64,000 bases of DNA from Paracandidimonas soli. Its GTDB lineage: Bacteria > Pseudomonadota > Gammaproteobacteria > Burkholderiales > Burkholderiaceae_B. The notes under the pieces are model-generated. The model ran no database searches and was not told where the DNA came from. It saw only the letters and a program-made list of their open reading frames with translations. A program made the position numbers and the translations under genes. Positions 9,181 to 17,075 of the stretch are shown piece by piece. How positions within the stretch are numbered: position 1 is the stretch's first letter; each line of letters begins with the position of its first letter. The stretch lies in contig NZ_SMBX01000002.1 of NCBI RefSeq assembly GCF_004342005.1, positions 62,001 to 126,000 on the forward strand, read 5' to 3'.

Positions 9181-9617
9181 TCTTCTTCGGCGCAGGCGGG
9201 TAGCGCAAGGCCGTCGCCGGGCTGCGCCAGGATGTCAGCCAGCGTGTATTGATCCAGGCGCAGCAGGAAGTCCTGCAGCGCTTGGTCGATAATGTGGGTC
9301 AGCCGGCAGCGGCCCGTCAGGGCGCAGCGGCTGTCGGGCAGAAAGCACTCGATCAGCGCCATATCGTTTTCTGTATCACGCACGATGCTGCCCAGGCGCA
9401 TCTCCTGCGCCGGACGGGCCAGCCGCATGCCGCCGTTCTTGCCACGGACGGTTTCCAGCCAGCCTTTCTGCGCCAGCCTGTGCGTGATTTTCATCAGGTG
9501 CGGCTCGGAAATACCGTGGGCCTGTGCGATTTCGGCAATGGTGCACAGGCGTTCGGGATGCTCGCCGACATACATCAGCAGCCGCATTGCATAGTCTGTC
9601 ATGGCGGTCAGGCGCAT
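9132..9617 (-). CDS. nsrR: Rrf2-family nitric-oxide-sensing repressor NsrR
   Basis: A 161-residue Rrf2-type winged-helix regulator. The start MRLTAMTDYAMRLLMYV matches the conserved NsrR N-terminus. Three cysteines spaced C-x6-C-x5-C (ECFLPDSRCALTGRC) are where NsrR binds its iron-sulfur cluster, which NO destroys to lift repression. It is the last gene of a minus-strand globin-nnrS-nsrR operon, 13 bases after nnrS, which fits negative autoregulation through the palindrome at 11348. The C-terminus is about 15-20 residues longer than in E. coli and reaches into serA on the other strand. Confidence 0.88.
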   Translation of the reverse strand: MRLTAMTDYAMRLLMYVGEHPERLCTIAEIAQAHGISEPHLMKITHRLAQKGWLETVRGKNGGMRLARPAQEMRLGSIVRDTENDMALIECFLPDSRCALTGRCRLTHIIDQALQDFLLRLDQYTLADILAQPGDGLALPACAEEDQTISQRTVIGWARKV

Positions 9618-9630
9618 GCGCGGATCCTTC

Positions 9631-10860
9631 TCAGCGATTTGCCGCAGCGTCGGCGCGGGGACGGATCAGCCGGGGCAGGAAACGCCAGAGATACAGCCCG
9701 AAGGCGCCGATCCAGCAAGCGGTCGCCGTGTGCAGCAGCATCAGACTGAGGCTCGACGGCCATAGCGCCCCAAGCCGCAGCGCAAAGCTGGCCAGCACCA
9801 GGTAATAGCTGGCCAGCATGCTGCGGTCCAGCGCGATGGGATAGCCCAGGTGGCCGAGCGCGGTGCGCGTCAGCATACCGATGATGAGCACGCAGAAGCC
9901 GCCGATGCCGATGATATGGGCATGGATGGCGGGACGCGCCCAGGCGCCCTGCGCCAGGCCGGAATAGAGGAATGCCGCATACAGCAGGCCCAGCGCCAGG
10001 AACAGATATCCCAGGAAGAGAATCCAGAGCAGGGGCTTGTGCAGGACGGACATAGGCTTCCAGGCAAACCATTGCCACAGCGCGATCAGGCTGATGGCGG
10101 CCAGCACGGCGGCCAGCAGTGTGTTCTGTCCCGCTGCGATCAGCAGCACGGCCAGTCCGCCCAATACCATCTGCGCGTGCCCCGTGCGCGTATGCATGGG
10201 CAGTTGCAGGCCCGGCACCATGCGCATGGTGAAGAAAGGGATGACGCGCCGGGCGATGAGCAGGGCCAGGATGGCCATGACCAGCATGCCCAGGTTGAAC
10301 TGGCGCATCAGCCCCAGGTAGTCCTGGCGCAGCACCGCCATCAGGAACAGTGTATTGGCGATACAGCCCAGCCCGATCATCAACACGGGGACGCCGTAGT
10401 TGCGGAGGCTTTTTCCTTTGACCATGACGCGGGCCAGGGCAATGCCGGCAATGCCGAAAAACGCCACTTCCAGCGCGCCGGCCACGACGATCGCGTTGTG
10501 GCCTGGCAGCAGGTAGCCGATGCGAGCCAGAACCCACAGCACACAGAGCCATCCAAGCGGTTTGCCCTTGATGGGGTTGAATCCCGTCCATGTGGCGCTG
10601 GCTGTCAGCAGGAATGCGGCGGCGATGGTGGCGATGAAGCCCCAGAGCATTTCATGGGCGTGCCATGCCATGCCCAGCCAGGGCGAGGGAATGAGCTGGG
10701 GCATGAAGACCCAGATGGCAAGCGATATCAGCGCCCAGGAGGCGCCGGCGATGTACAGGGGCCGGAATCCCAGGCTCAGGAAAGCCTTCCATTCCGGGCT
10801 CGAGCACTGCTTCAAAGACGCGGAGGGCTCATTGATGGAAACAAGTTTGGGTTCAGCCAT
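9631..10860 (-). CDS. nnrS: NnrS family haem-copper membrane protein
   Basis: A 409-residue polytopic membrane protein of the NnrS family, which protects cells from nitrosative stress. About twelve hydrophobic segments are visible. The characteristic WHAHEMLWGF near residue 65 carries the histidines thought to bind haem. Further His-containing helices such as HIIGIGGFCVLIIGMLTR are typical. The start overlaps the end of the upstream globin gene by 8 bases, and nsrR follows after 13 bases, so the three genes form one transcription unit under an NsrR-like operator. The biochemical activity of NnrS itself is not settled. Confidence 0.92.
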   Translation of the reverse strand: MAEPKLVSINEPSASLKQCSSPEWKAFLSLGFRPLYIAGASWALISLAIWVFMPQLIPSPWLGMAWHAHEMLWGFIATIAAAFLLTASATWTGFNPIKGKPLGWLCVLWVLARIGYLLPGHNAIVVAGALEVAFFGIAGIALARVMVKGKSLRNYGVPVLMIGLGCIANTLFLMAVLRQDYLGLMRQFNLGMLVMAILALLIARRVIPFFTMRMVPGLQLPMHTRTGHAQMVLGGLAVLLIAAGQNTLLAAVLAAISLIALWQWFAWKPMSVLHKPLLWILFLGYLFLALGLLYAAFLYSGLAQGAWARPAIHAHIIGIGGFCVLIIGMLTRTALGHLGYPIALDRSMLASYYLVLASFALRLGALWPSSLSLMLLHTATACWIGAFGLYLWRFLPRLIRPRADAAANR

Positions 10861-11260
10861 GGCGGATCTCGGTGAGTGTCATCTGGTCGGGGTCGTGATT
10901 CATCTGGTAGCCGTACCAGAGGCTGCGGGCGATGCGCTGAGAAAACTCCTCTGCTTTCCTGGCCATTGCAGCGTTGGGCTGGTCGCGGGTTGTCTGGTGG
11001 AAAAGATCGAGCCAGTGCTCGAACAGCGGGGCGCTGAGATCCGGCAGCGCGATGTGCTTTGTCATGGGAGAGCCCTGGTATTCGCCCGTGCCGAGCAGCA
11101 GGGAAGACCAGAAACGCACCATGATGGCCAGGTGCGCGTCCCAGTCGTGCAGGTGGCGGTCGAAAATGGGACCCAGGGAGCCGTCCTTGCGGACGCGGCC
11201 ATAGAAATCGTGCACGAGATCCTGGATTTCCTGCGGAGTACAGAGGGGAGTATTGCTCAT
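10853..11260 (-). CDS. group III truncated haemoglobin
   Basis: A 135-residue truncated globin of group III, related to Campylobacter Ctb, likely binding NO or O2 at haem. The N-terminal region DLVHDFYGRVRKDGSLGPIFD and the FWSSLLLGTGEYQGSPMTKHIALP stretch, with the probable proximal histidine in TKH, are characteristic; so is a Trp-rich LWYGYQMNHD end. It is the first gene of the globin-nnrS-nsrR operon, with a 23-base NsrR-type palindrome about 90 bases upstream. The role as an NO-detoxifying or NO-binding globin is inferred from family and context. Confidence 0.9.
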   Translation of the reverse strand: MSNTPLCTPQEIQDLVHDFYGRVRKDGSLGPIFDRHLHDWDAHLAIMVRFWSSLLLGTGEYQGSPMTKHIALPDLSAPLFEHWLDLFHQTTRDQPNAAMARKAEEFSQRIARSLWYGYQMNHDPDQMTLTEIRHG

Positions 11261-11347
11261 GTGGATACTGTTGCGTCGGGGCTGAGGGCTGGAAGGGCGG
11301 ATATCGGAGCAGGCTTGCGCGGCTCGTTCGCCGCTGCGGAATTCTTT

Positions 11348-11370
11348 AAGATATATATTATATGAATCTT
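11348..11370. promoter_or_regulatory. probable NsrR operator
   Basis: A 23-base imperfect palindrome with AAGAT at one end and ATCTT at the other and an AT-only centre. It matches the length and outer arms of the known NsrR site (AAGATGCATTT mirrored). It stands between the globin operon (start 11260, minus) and the kinase-like gene (start 11434, plus), so it could control both. It is an AT-rich island in a GC-rich context. Confidence 0.75.
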
Positions 11371-11433
11371 ATAGGCGACGGCATTCGGCGTCAAGCTTAG
11401 CGCCTATAATCATTCCCCACGATTGAGCAAGGA

Positions 11434-12366
11434 ATGAAAGAGGTGGATCTGCCCGAGAACCTGCGCGAGCCGCTGGAAACGTTGCTGGCGAATGCGGATG
11501 ACGATTCGAGGATCACCGAGCTGCGCGTGGATGGCCGCGCATATATCGTCAAGATCCAGGAGCGGTGGCGGTTTCCCCGGTTGGCCATGGGCGCGCGCCG
11601 CGCCCGCGCGGTACTGGTGTCGTGGCTGTGCCGCCTGCTGTTCGGACAGCGCCCGCAGGCGGACCAGTTGCTGCGCAACGATGTCTGGTTCGAAGGCAGG
11701 CGCCTGAAATTCCTGCATGGGCGCGGCGTGCGTGTGCCGGAAGTTTTCTACCATACGGAACAGGTCCTGGTCATGCAGGAAATCGGGCGCGTGTTTCCGG
11801 AGCATATCCGAGAGACAGAGCCCCGAGATCGGTTGCCGTGGCTGGACCGTGCCACGCGAGCCTTGGCCGACTTCCACCGGCGGGGGTTCTGGCATGGCGG
11901 GGCGCAGCTGCGCAATATCACCTGGTTCCAGGACGAGGTATGGCGGCTGGATTTCGAAGAAGCCGTCGGCGACGGCCTGGCGCTGCCGGTGGCGCAGGCC
12001 TATGATTTTTTCCAGTTGCTGCAGTCGACCATGCAGTCGCGCGAATTTCCCGAGGCCGACCGCTTGGCGATCGGCGCCTGGATGCTGCTGCTTTACCTGG
12101 AACGGAATCGGGATGCCAGCGTGCGCGCGTCCATGGCGGACATGGCGAACGGGTTCCGCCGGCTGAGACCGCTGCTGAAATTGCTTTCCTTCATTCCCGG
12201 CCGGGATCTCAAGGCGCTCTGGCGCACCAGCCAGGTAATGCAGCTGGTTTTGCTGCCTGCAGTAAGGCAGGCGGATGCGGAGCAACTGCGGCGGCAGTCT
12301 GCCAGCATCGAAGCCCACAGCGCGAAAACCATGCCTGAACTATTGCGAAGCGTGGAAAACGCGTAG
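11434..12366 (+). CDS. protein-kinase-like fold protein of unknown function
   Basis: A 310-residue protein with scattered features of the protein-kinase/Kdo-kinase fold. These are a VKIQERWRFPR segment with a candidate ATP-binding Lys, VLVMQEIGR (hinge-like), ADFHRRGFWHGGAQLRNITW (catalytic-loop-like, His-Gly instead of the usual His-x-Asp) and WRLDFEEA, which may hold the metal-binding Asp. The C-terminal third is helical and without recognised motifs. It is divergent from the globin operon across the NsrR palindrome, so NO control is possible. The function is not established; it could be a lipid/LPS core kinase relative or an inactive pseudokinase. Confidence 0.7.
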   Translation: MKEVDLPENLREPLETLLANADDDSRITELRVDGRAYIVKIQERWRFPRLAMGARRARAVLVSWLCRLLFGQRPQADQLLRNDVWFEGRRLKFLHGRGVRVPEVFYHTEQVLVMQEIGRVFPEHIRETEPRDRLPWLDRATRALADFHRRGFWHGGAQLRNITWFQDEVWRLDFEEAVGDGLALPVAQAYDFFQLLQSTMQSREFPEADRLAIGAWMLLLYLERNRDASVRASMADMANGFRRLRPLLKLLSFIPGRDLKALWRTSQVMQLVLLPAVRQADAEQLRRQSASIEAHSAKTMPELLRSVENA

Positions 12367-12513
12367 GCAGGCTTGAGGCGGAATCCGCAGGCGCGCCGCA
12401 TCCCGGATCCGTCAAGGCCATGAGTGTTGGGGCCGGAGTCATGAAGGCCTCATTCATGCTTGCGCGTCACTGGGCGAGCGCATACTATATTTATCTATCA
12501 GAAGGAGACCACC

Positions 12514-12864
12514 ATGTCGCAGACGGTAAGAATGCTGACGGATTCGTTTGCAGTGGCGCCGCAGCTGACGGCGGAAGACATGCCCGCCGTCGCGGCGGCA
12601 GGCTTCAAGAGCGTCATCATCAACCGGCCCGATTATGAAGCAGGGCCGGACCAGCCGGCTGCCGCCCAGGTCATGGCCGTGGCGCAGATCGAAGGAATGG
12701 CGGTTAGCTATCTGCCTGTCGTCAGCGGAGCCATCACCCAGGAGGATGTCGTTGCCTTCGCGGAGTTGCTCAAGACCATGCCGAAACCGATCCTGGCCTA
12801 TTGCCGCTCCGGCGGTCGCTGCACGCAGCTGTTCCAGGCGGCCTCCGCTCTGGACGAGCTATAG
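12514..12864 (+). CDS. DUF442/TIGR01244-type sulfurtransferase-phosphatase-like protein
   Basis: A 116-residue protein of the beta-lactamase-hydrolase-like (DUF442) group, structurally close to dual-specificity phosphatases and rhodaneses. The FAVAPQLTAEDMPAVAAAGF opening, SVIINRPDYE and the active-site loop AYCRSGGRCTQLF, with the nucleophilic Cys, are diagnostic. The start at 12514 follows a strong AGAAGGAG; a longer in-frame start at 12460 lacks such a site. In other bacteria relatives are fused to, or placed beside, sulfide-oxidising enzymes, but no such partner is next to it here. The substrate is unknown. Confidence 0.88.
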   Translation: MSQTVRMLTDSFAVAPQLTAEDMPAVAAAGFKSVIINRPDYEAGPDQPAAAQVMAVAQIEGMAVSYLPVVSGAITQEDVVAFAELLKTMPKPILAYCRSGGRCTQLFQAASALDEL

Positions 12865-12898
12865 GCATGCAATGTAACGAACCATATTGCATGTGACA

Positions 12899-12912
12899 TT
12901 GATTTATTTCAA
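12899..12912 (+). promoter_or_regulatory. FNR/ANR-like box upstream of the UspA gene
   Basis: TTGAT-TTAT-TTCAA differs from the FNR/ANR consensus (TTGAT-N4-ATCAA) at one position. It lies about 80 bases before the UspA start. Universal stress genes under ANR/FNR control are known in proteobacteria, so oxygen-limitation induction is plausible. Confidence 0.5.
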
Positions 12913-12991
12913 CAAAGACGCCCCATCAAAAGTACTGCCGATGGGGAAGTTGGGTTAAGCTGAATATCATTCAACAAGGGGAGCACTCACT

Positions 12992-13453
12992 ATGTTCAAG
13001 AAAATCCTTATTCCGACCGACGGATCTTCGCTTTCGGCGCAAGCCGCAAACAAAGGTGTGTGTTTTGCCCGCTCCATCGGGGCAGAGGTCGTGGCGCTTT
13101 ACGTGACGCAGCCGTTTTCCGCGACCGTGGGCTTCGACGGCATGGCGGCCGCATATGCCATTACCAACGAAGACTACGACAAGAAAGCGGCCGAGCAGGC
13201 GCAGAAGCACATCCAGGCAGTGCTGGACCGCGCCGAAACCGCCGGAGTCAAGGCAAGCGGGCGCGCCGTTTCCAACTTCAACGTCGCGGACGGCATCGTC
13301 CAGGCGGGAGAAGAAGAACACTGCGACCTCATCTTCATCGGCAGCCATGGCCGCAGCGGTCTTTCCCGCCTGCTGCTGGGTTCGGTTACCAGCAAGGTGC
13401 TGAGCCTGGCGAAAACGGCCGTGCTGGTCTACAGGGTCAAAGAGCAGGACTGA
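12992..13453 (+). CDS. universal stress protein, UspA family
   Basis: A 153-residue single Usp domain protein. It opens with KKILIPTDGSSLSAQAANKG and ends with the ATP-binding motif GSHGRSGLSRLLLGSV (G-x2-G-x9-G-S), so it is probably of the nucleotide-binding UspA class. A long central helix region (KKAAEQAQKHIQAVLDRAE) is typical. The start has AAGGGGAG just upstream. It is a single-gene unit with an FNR-like box ahead and a terminator hairpin behind, consistent with induction under low oxygen or stress. The biochemical role of such proteins is generally unclear. Confidence 0.93.
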   Translation: MFKKILIPTDGSSLSAQAANKGVCFARSIGAEVVALYVTQPFSATVGFDGMAAAYAITNEDYDKKAAEQAQKHIQAVLDRAETAGVKASGRAVSNFNVADGIVQAGEEEHCDLIFIGSHGRSGLSRLLLGSVTSKVLSLAKTAVLVYRVKEQD

Positions 13454-13466
13454 TCGCATCCCTTGT

Positions 13467-13489
13467 CGCCCCCCAAGGGGGCGCTTTTT
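13467..13489 (+). terminator. Rho-independent terminator after the UspA gene
   Basis: CGCCCCC pairs with GGGGGCG across a three-base loop, followed shortly by five T. It lies 14 bases after the UspA stop codon. Confidence 0.75.
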
Positions 13490-13529
13490 GCCTAGGGGCG
13501 GTCCGGCGGCAAAAAGAAAAGAGAAAAGG

Positions 13530-13557
13530 CCCTGCCTCTTCGAAGCGGGGTTTTTTT
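13530..13557 (+). terminator. second hairpin with T-run upstream of moaA
   Basis: CCCTGC pairs with GCGGGG around a CTTCGAAG-containing loop and is followed by seven T. It may act as a back-up terminator between the UspA gene and moaA, leaving only about 50 bases for a moaA leader. Confidence 0.5.
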
Positions 13558-13609
13558 CTGGATGCCGCCCTCCGGACGCATCGCGGTATTCATCGGTTAA
13601 CATGTCGGC

Positions 13610-14701
13610 ATGAGTCGAGTCATTTTTCATGAGGCGGCCGCAACCCTGGAAAACAGAGGGGCGGCGGAAGGTTTCCAGCCGGGGCATCTGGTCGATGCGC
13701 TGAGCAGGCCGCTGCGCGACCTGCGCATCTCCGTCACGGACCGATGCAATTTCCGCTGCTCCTACTGCATGCCGCGCGAAGTGTTCGACAAGGAACATGT
13801 TTTCCTTCCCCAGAGCTCGCTGCTCAGCTTCGAGGAAATCACACGCGTGGCTCGCGCCGGCGTGGCGCTGGGCATACGCAAGTTTCGCCTGACGGGCGGC
13901 GAGCCCCTGATGCGCAGGCATCTGGAGCGGCTGATCGAGCAATTGGCGCAGTTGCGCACGCCCGAAGGAGAGCCGGTCGAGTTGGCGATGACGACCAACG
14001 GCGCCATGCTGGCCCGAAAGGCCGCCGCGCTGAAAGAGGCTGGCCTGCATCGCGTTACCGTAAGCCTGGACGCGCTGGACGATACCTTGTTCCGGCAAAT
14101 GAGCGATGGTTCGGCGAGCGTGCACGACGTGCTCGAAGGCATCGAGGCGGCGGCAAATGCCGGTCTTGCGCCCGTCAAGGTCAACATGGTGGTCCGCAAG
14201 GGCCTCAACGAAGCCCAGATCCTGCCGATGGCGCGCCATTTCCGCGGCAGCGGCCATATATTGCGCTTCATTGAGTTCATGGACGTCGGCAATACCAATG
14301 GCTGGAACCTGCGGGAGGTCGTGTCCTGTAGCGAGATCCACGATGCCATCCATGCCGAATATCCGCTGGAGCCCGTGCCGTCGTCCTATCGCGGCGAAGT
14401 GGCGCAGCGCTGGCGCTATGTGGATGGCGCAGGCGAAATCGGCATCATCAGCAGCGTCACGAATCCTTTCTGCGGCGATTGCACGCGGGCTCGGCTGTCT
14501 CCCGAAGGCAAGCTGTTCCTGTGCCTGTTCGCCAATCGCGGCCACGATCTGCGCACGCTGCTGCGCAATGGCGCGAGCGACGAGGCGCTTGCCGCGCAAC
14601 TGGCTTCCATCTGGATACCGCGCAACGATCGCTATTCCGAAATACGCGGAAAGGCGACGGCGCAGACGCAAAAGATCGAAATGAGCTATATCGGCGGGTG
14701 A
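13610..14701 (+). CDS. moaA: GTP 3',8-cyclase (molybdenum cofactor biosynthesis protein A)
   Basis: A 363-residue radical-SAM enzyme that, with MoaC, turns GTP into cyclic pyranopterin monophosphate, the first step of molybdopterin synthesis. The N-terminal cluster motif CNFRCSYC binds the SAM cluster. The C-terminal [18 protein letters not shown] motif binds the second cluster. The conserved C-terminal Gly-Gly tail (SYIGG) is intact, as are LTGGEPLMR and NTNGWNL. The N-terminus carries roughly 25 extra residues before the domain, common in this group. mobA follows after five bases. Confidence 0.97.
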   Translation: MSRVIFHEAAATLENRGAAEGFQPGHLVDALSRPLRDLRISVTDRCNFRCSYCMPREVFDKEHVFLPQSSLLSFEEITRVARAGVALGIRKFRLTGGEPLMRRHLERLIEQLAQLRTPEGEPVELAMTTNGAMLARKAAALKEAGLHRVTVSLDALDDTLFRQMSDGSASVHDVLEGIEAAANAGLAPVKVNMVVRKGLNEAQILPMARHFRGSGHILRFIEFMDVGNTNGWNLREVVSCSEIHDAIHAEYPLEPVPSSYRGEVAQRWRYVDGAGEIGIISSVTNPFCGDCTRARLSPEGKLFLCLFANRGHDLRTLLRNGASDEALAAQLASIWIPRNDRYSEIRGKATAQTQKIEMSYIGG

Positions 14702-14706
14702 TCGGT

Positions 14707-15375
14707 GTGGATAGCGTCAGCGGCCTGATACTTTCGGGGGGGCGCTCCAGCCGGATGCAGCCCGTGCCGCAATGGCGGGCGGGCGACGAAGAATCCGCCG
14801 TGCTGGACAAGGGCCTGCTCAGGCTGAATGGCCGTCCCCTGGTCGCTTTTTGCAAAGATAACCTCACGCCTTGGGTCGGCGATATCTACATCAGCGCCAA
14901 CCGGTTTGCGGACGTCTACGGTGCTTATGGCACGGTCGTGCCGGACGATCCAGTCTATGGAGAATCCCAGGGGCCGCTGGTGGGTATCGCCAGCGTGCTG
15001 GCGCTGATCCGCACCCCCTGGCTGTGCGTGCTGCCGGTGGATTCTCCCGTCGTGCCGCCGCGCATGGCGCCGCGCCTGGCGGAGGCCTTGCAGGACGGCA
15101 GGCATGACATCGCCTACGTGATGACGGACAGGACCCACCCGCTGTGCATGCTCATCCATGTTGCTTGCCTGCCGGCGCTGCGCGCCTATCTGCTGTCGGG
15201 GGGGCGCAGGGTGCATGGGTGGCTGATGTCGCAACGCAGCCTCGGCGTGGATTTCAGTAACGAAAACGACAAGGTCTGGAATGTGAATACGCCCGCAGAT
15301 CTGGAAGACTTGCGGGCGTATGTCGAAGCGGCCGGCGGGGCGCCTGGTCAGGCCAGCCAGAGCGCCAGCGGGTAA
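14707..15375 (+). CDS. mobA: molybdenum cofactor guanylyltransferase
   Basis: A 222-residue nucleotidyltransferase that attaches GMP to molybdopterin to make the guanine dinucleotide form. The nucleotide-binding opening GLILSGGRSSRM, the KGLLRLNGRPLV segment with the conserved Lys, the DDPVYGESQGPLVGIASVL region and VLPVDSPVVPP (metal-binding Asp) are present. A GTG at 14707 is chosen because it comes just after the moaA stop and starts the domain directly. The insertion PVPQWRAGDEESAVLD between the P-loop and the Lys motif is longer than in E. coli MobA. The 3' end overlaps the convergent moeA gene by 28 bases. Confidence 0.92.
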   Translation: MDSVSGLILSGGRSSRMQPVPQWRAGDEESAVLDKGLLRLNGRPLVAFCKDNLTPWVGDIYISANRFADVYGAYGTVVPDDPVYGESQGPLVGIASVLALIRTPWLCVLPVDSPVVPPRMAPRLAEALQDGRHDIAYVMTDRTHPLCMLIHVACLPALRAYLLSGGRRVHGWLMSQRSLGVDFSNENDKVWNVNTPADLEDLRAYVEAAGGAPGQASQSASG

Positions 15376-16556
15376 TAGGGAGCGGCCGAGCCCGCGGGCA
15401 TGCTGGCGCCGGGGGCGACGCGCGCAAGGCCTGTGGCCCAGGTGAGGGAGCTCATGACGCCGGAGCTTTGCTGCGCATAGGCGCTCAGTTGCACGGGCTG
15501 TCCTTGTTTGAGCGATGCCTGCACGCGCATGAACTCGATGCGGTTGGGGTCTTTATTGACGATGTCCTTGGCGAAGACGCCCCACTGGACCTGCGGATAA
15601 ATGATGCCGCGGCCCTGCATGTTGCGGATCAGCGGCGACACCAGCAGCGTGAATACCGAGTAGGCGGAAACCGGATTGCCGGGCAGGCATACGACGGGGG
15701 TCTTGCCGATATGGGCCAGGGCAACGGGCTTGCCCGGTTTCATATTGACGCGCCACAGGCTAAGCGTGCCGCCGTGCGCCTCGATGGCGGGCTTGACCAG
15801 GTCTTTTTCGCCGACGGACACGCCGCCGGCCGTCAGCACCAGGTCGGACTCGGCCAGCAGTTGGCGAAAGGCCGCATCCAGGGACTCGGCTGTATCCTCC
15901 GCGTGCAGCACGCAGGAAACCTCGGCGCCCAGCCCCTGGGCCAGCGCCGCCAGCATGAATCCATTGGAGTTGTAGATTTGCGAGGGAGCCAGGCTGTTGC
16001 CCGGCATGACCAGCTCATCGCCGGTGGTGAGGATGCCGACGCGCAGGCGGGCGTGGACTTCGACCTCGGCGATGCCCTGGGATGCAAGCACGGTGATCTC
16101 GGCGGGGCCGATCAGCGTGCCGGCTGACAGGACCTTGCCGCCCGAATGCATGTCTTCTCCCCGGTAGCGCACATGAGCGCCTTTGGCGGGAGCCTGGTGG
16201 ATCTGCAGCACGCCATCGGCTTCTGTGCAGTCTTCCTGCATGACGACGGTATCCGCGCCTTCCGGCATGACGCTGCCGGTGAACAGGCGGATGGTCTTGC
16301 CGGGCTGCAGCGGCTCCGGCTGCATGCCGGCGAAACAGCGCTGCTGCACGGGAAGGCGGGCATCCGGCGACCAGTCAGCGAACCGTATGGCATAGCCGTC
16401 CATCGCGCTGTTGTCGTGCGGCGGCAGGTCGATGCTGGCGATGATGTCGCGGGCCAGCACGCGGCCGCGCGCCTGGTGCAGGGGGCAGTGTTCCGTGCGG
16501 CCCGAAGGGGCGCCGGCAGCGGCAAGCTGCTGCTGTGCAGTATCGAAATCAAGCAT
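15348..16556 (-). CDS. moeA: molybdopterin molybdotransferase
   Basis: A 402-residue MoeA, which inserts molybdate into adenylylated molybdopterin. Recognisable are DLPPHDNSAMDGYAIR, RLFTGSVMPEGADTVVMQED, VGILTTGDELV with IYNSNGFML, LTAGGVSVGEKDLVKPAIE and VCLPGNPVSAYSVF, that is, all the usual catalytic and substrate-binding segments in order. It begins 6 bases after the moaB stop on the minus strand and closes the moaC-D-E-B-moeA series, running towards mobA. Confidence 0.96.
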   Translation of the reverse strand: MLDFDTAQQQLAAAGAPSGRTEHCPLHQARGRVLARDIIASIDLPPHDNSAMDGYAIRFADWSPDARLPVQQRCFAGMQPEPLQPGKTIRLFTGSVMPEGADTVVMQEDCTEADGVLQIHQAPAKGAHVRYRGEDMHSGGKVLSAGTLIGPAEITVLASQGIAEVEVHARLRVGILTTGDELVMPGNSLAPSQIYNSNGFMLAALAQGLGAEVSCVLHAEDTAESLDAAFRQLLAESDLVLTAGGVSVGEKDLVKPAIEAHGGTLSLWRVNMKPGKPVALAHIGKTPVVCLPGNPVSAYSVFTLLVSPLIRNMQGRGIIYPQVQWGVFAKDIVNKDPNRIEFMRVQASLKQGQPVQLSAYAQQSSGVMSSLTWATGLARVAPGASMPAGSAAPYYPLALWLA

Positions 16557-16562
16557 GTTGGT

Positions 16563-17075
16563 CTACTTTGGTGAGCGGAAGCCGGAGCCGAAGTTGCATG
16601 GCCGATGGGAGCTGTCCAACTGATCGCGCAGAATGCCTTCCCATGCGGTGCGGCATGCGCCGGTGGATCCCGGCATGCAGAAAATGAGAGTGCCGTTCGC
16701 CGAGCCGGCGAAGGCGTCGGATTGCAGGCTGGAGGAACCGATTTCCAGGAAGGAAAGGTGGCGGAACAGCTCGCCGAATCCGGCGATCTGATTGTCTAGC
16801 AAAGGAACGATGGCGCGCGCGGCGGATTTCCCGTGCCCGGTGCTGCCGTTGCTCAGGATGACCTGGATGCCGTCGTCGACGACCCACTGGCTGATGACGC
16901 TGCGGATCCGGTAGATGTCGTCCGGGCAGATCATGCGCTGTACGCAGCGGTGCCCGGCTTCTTGCGCGCTGGTTGCAAGATAGTCGCCCGAGGTGTCGTT
17001 GCCCGAGTGCCTGCTGTCGGATATGGTCAGCACGGCAATGTTCAGGGCAACGGAGGTTTCGGCTGCCTTGCTCAT
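16563..17075 (-). CDS. moaB: MoaB/MogA-type molybdopterin adenylyltransferase with an unusual active-site loop
   Basis: A 170-residue MoaB/MogA-fold protein, expected to adenylylate molybdopterin before molybdate insertion. Most of the family pattern is clear: LTISDSRHSGNDTSGDYL, GFGELFRHLSFLEIGSSSLQSDAFAG, IFCMPGSTGACRTAW and QLDSSHRPCNF. The central loop, normally GGTG followed by a conserved Asp within about five residues, here reads SNGSTGHGKSAARA (about 75-88) with no Asp. The DNA there reads cleanly in this frame, so it is either a lineage variant or a loss of function. The start at 17075 is the ATG overlapping the moaE stop. Confidence 0.9.
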   Translation of the reverse strand: MSKAAETSVALNIAVLTISDSRHSGNDTSGDYLATSAQEAGHRCVQRMICPDDIYRIRSVISQWVVDDGIQVILSNGSTGHGKSAARAIVPLLDNQIAGFGELFRHLSFLEIGSSSLQSDAFAGSANGTLIFCMPGSTGACRTAWEGILRDQLDSSHRPCNFGSGFRSPK

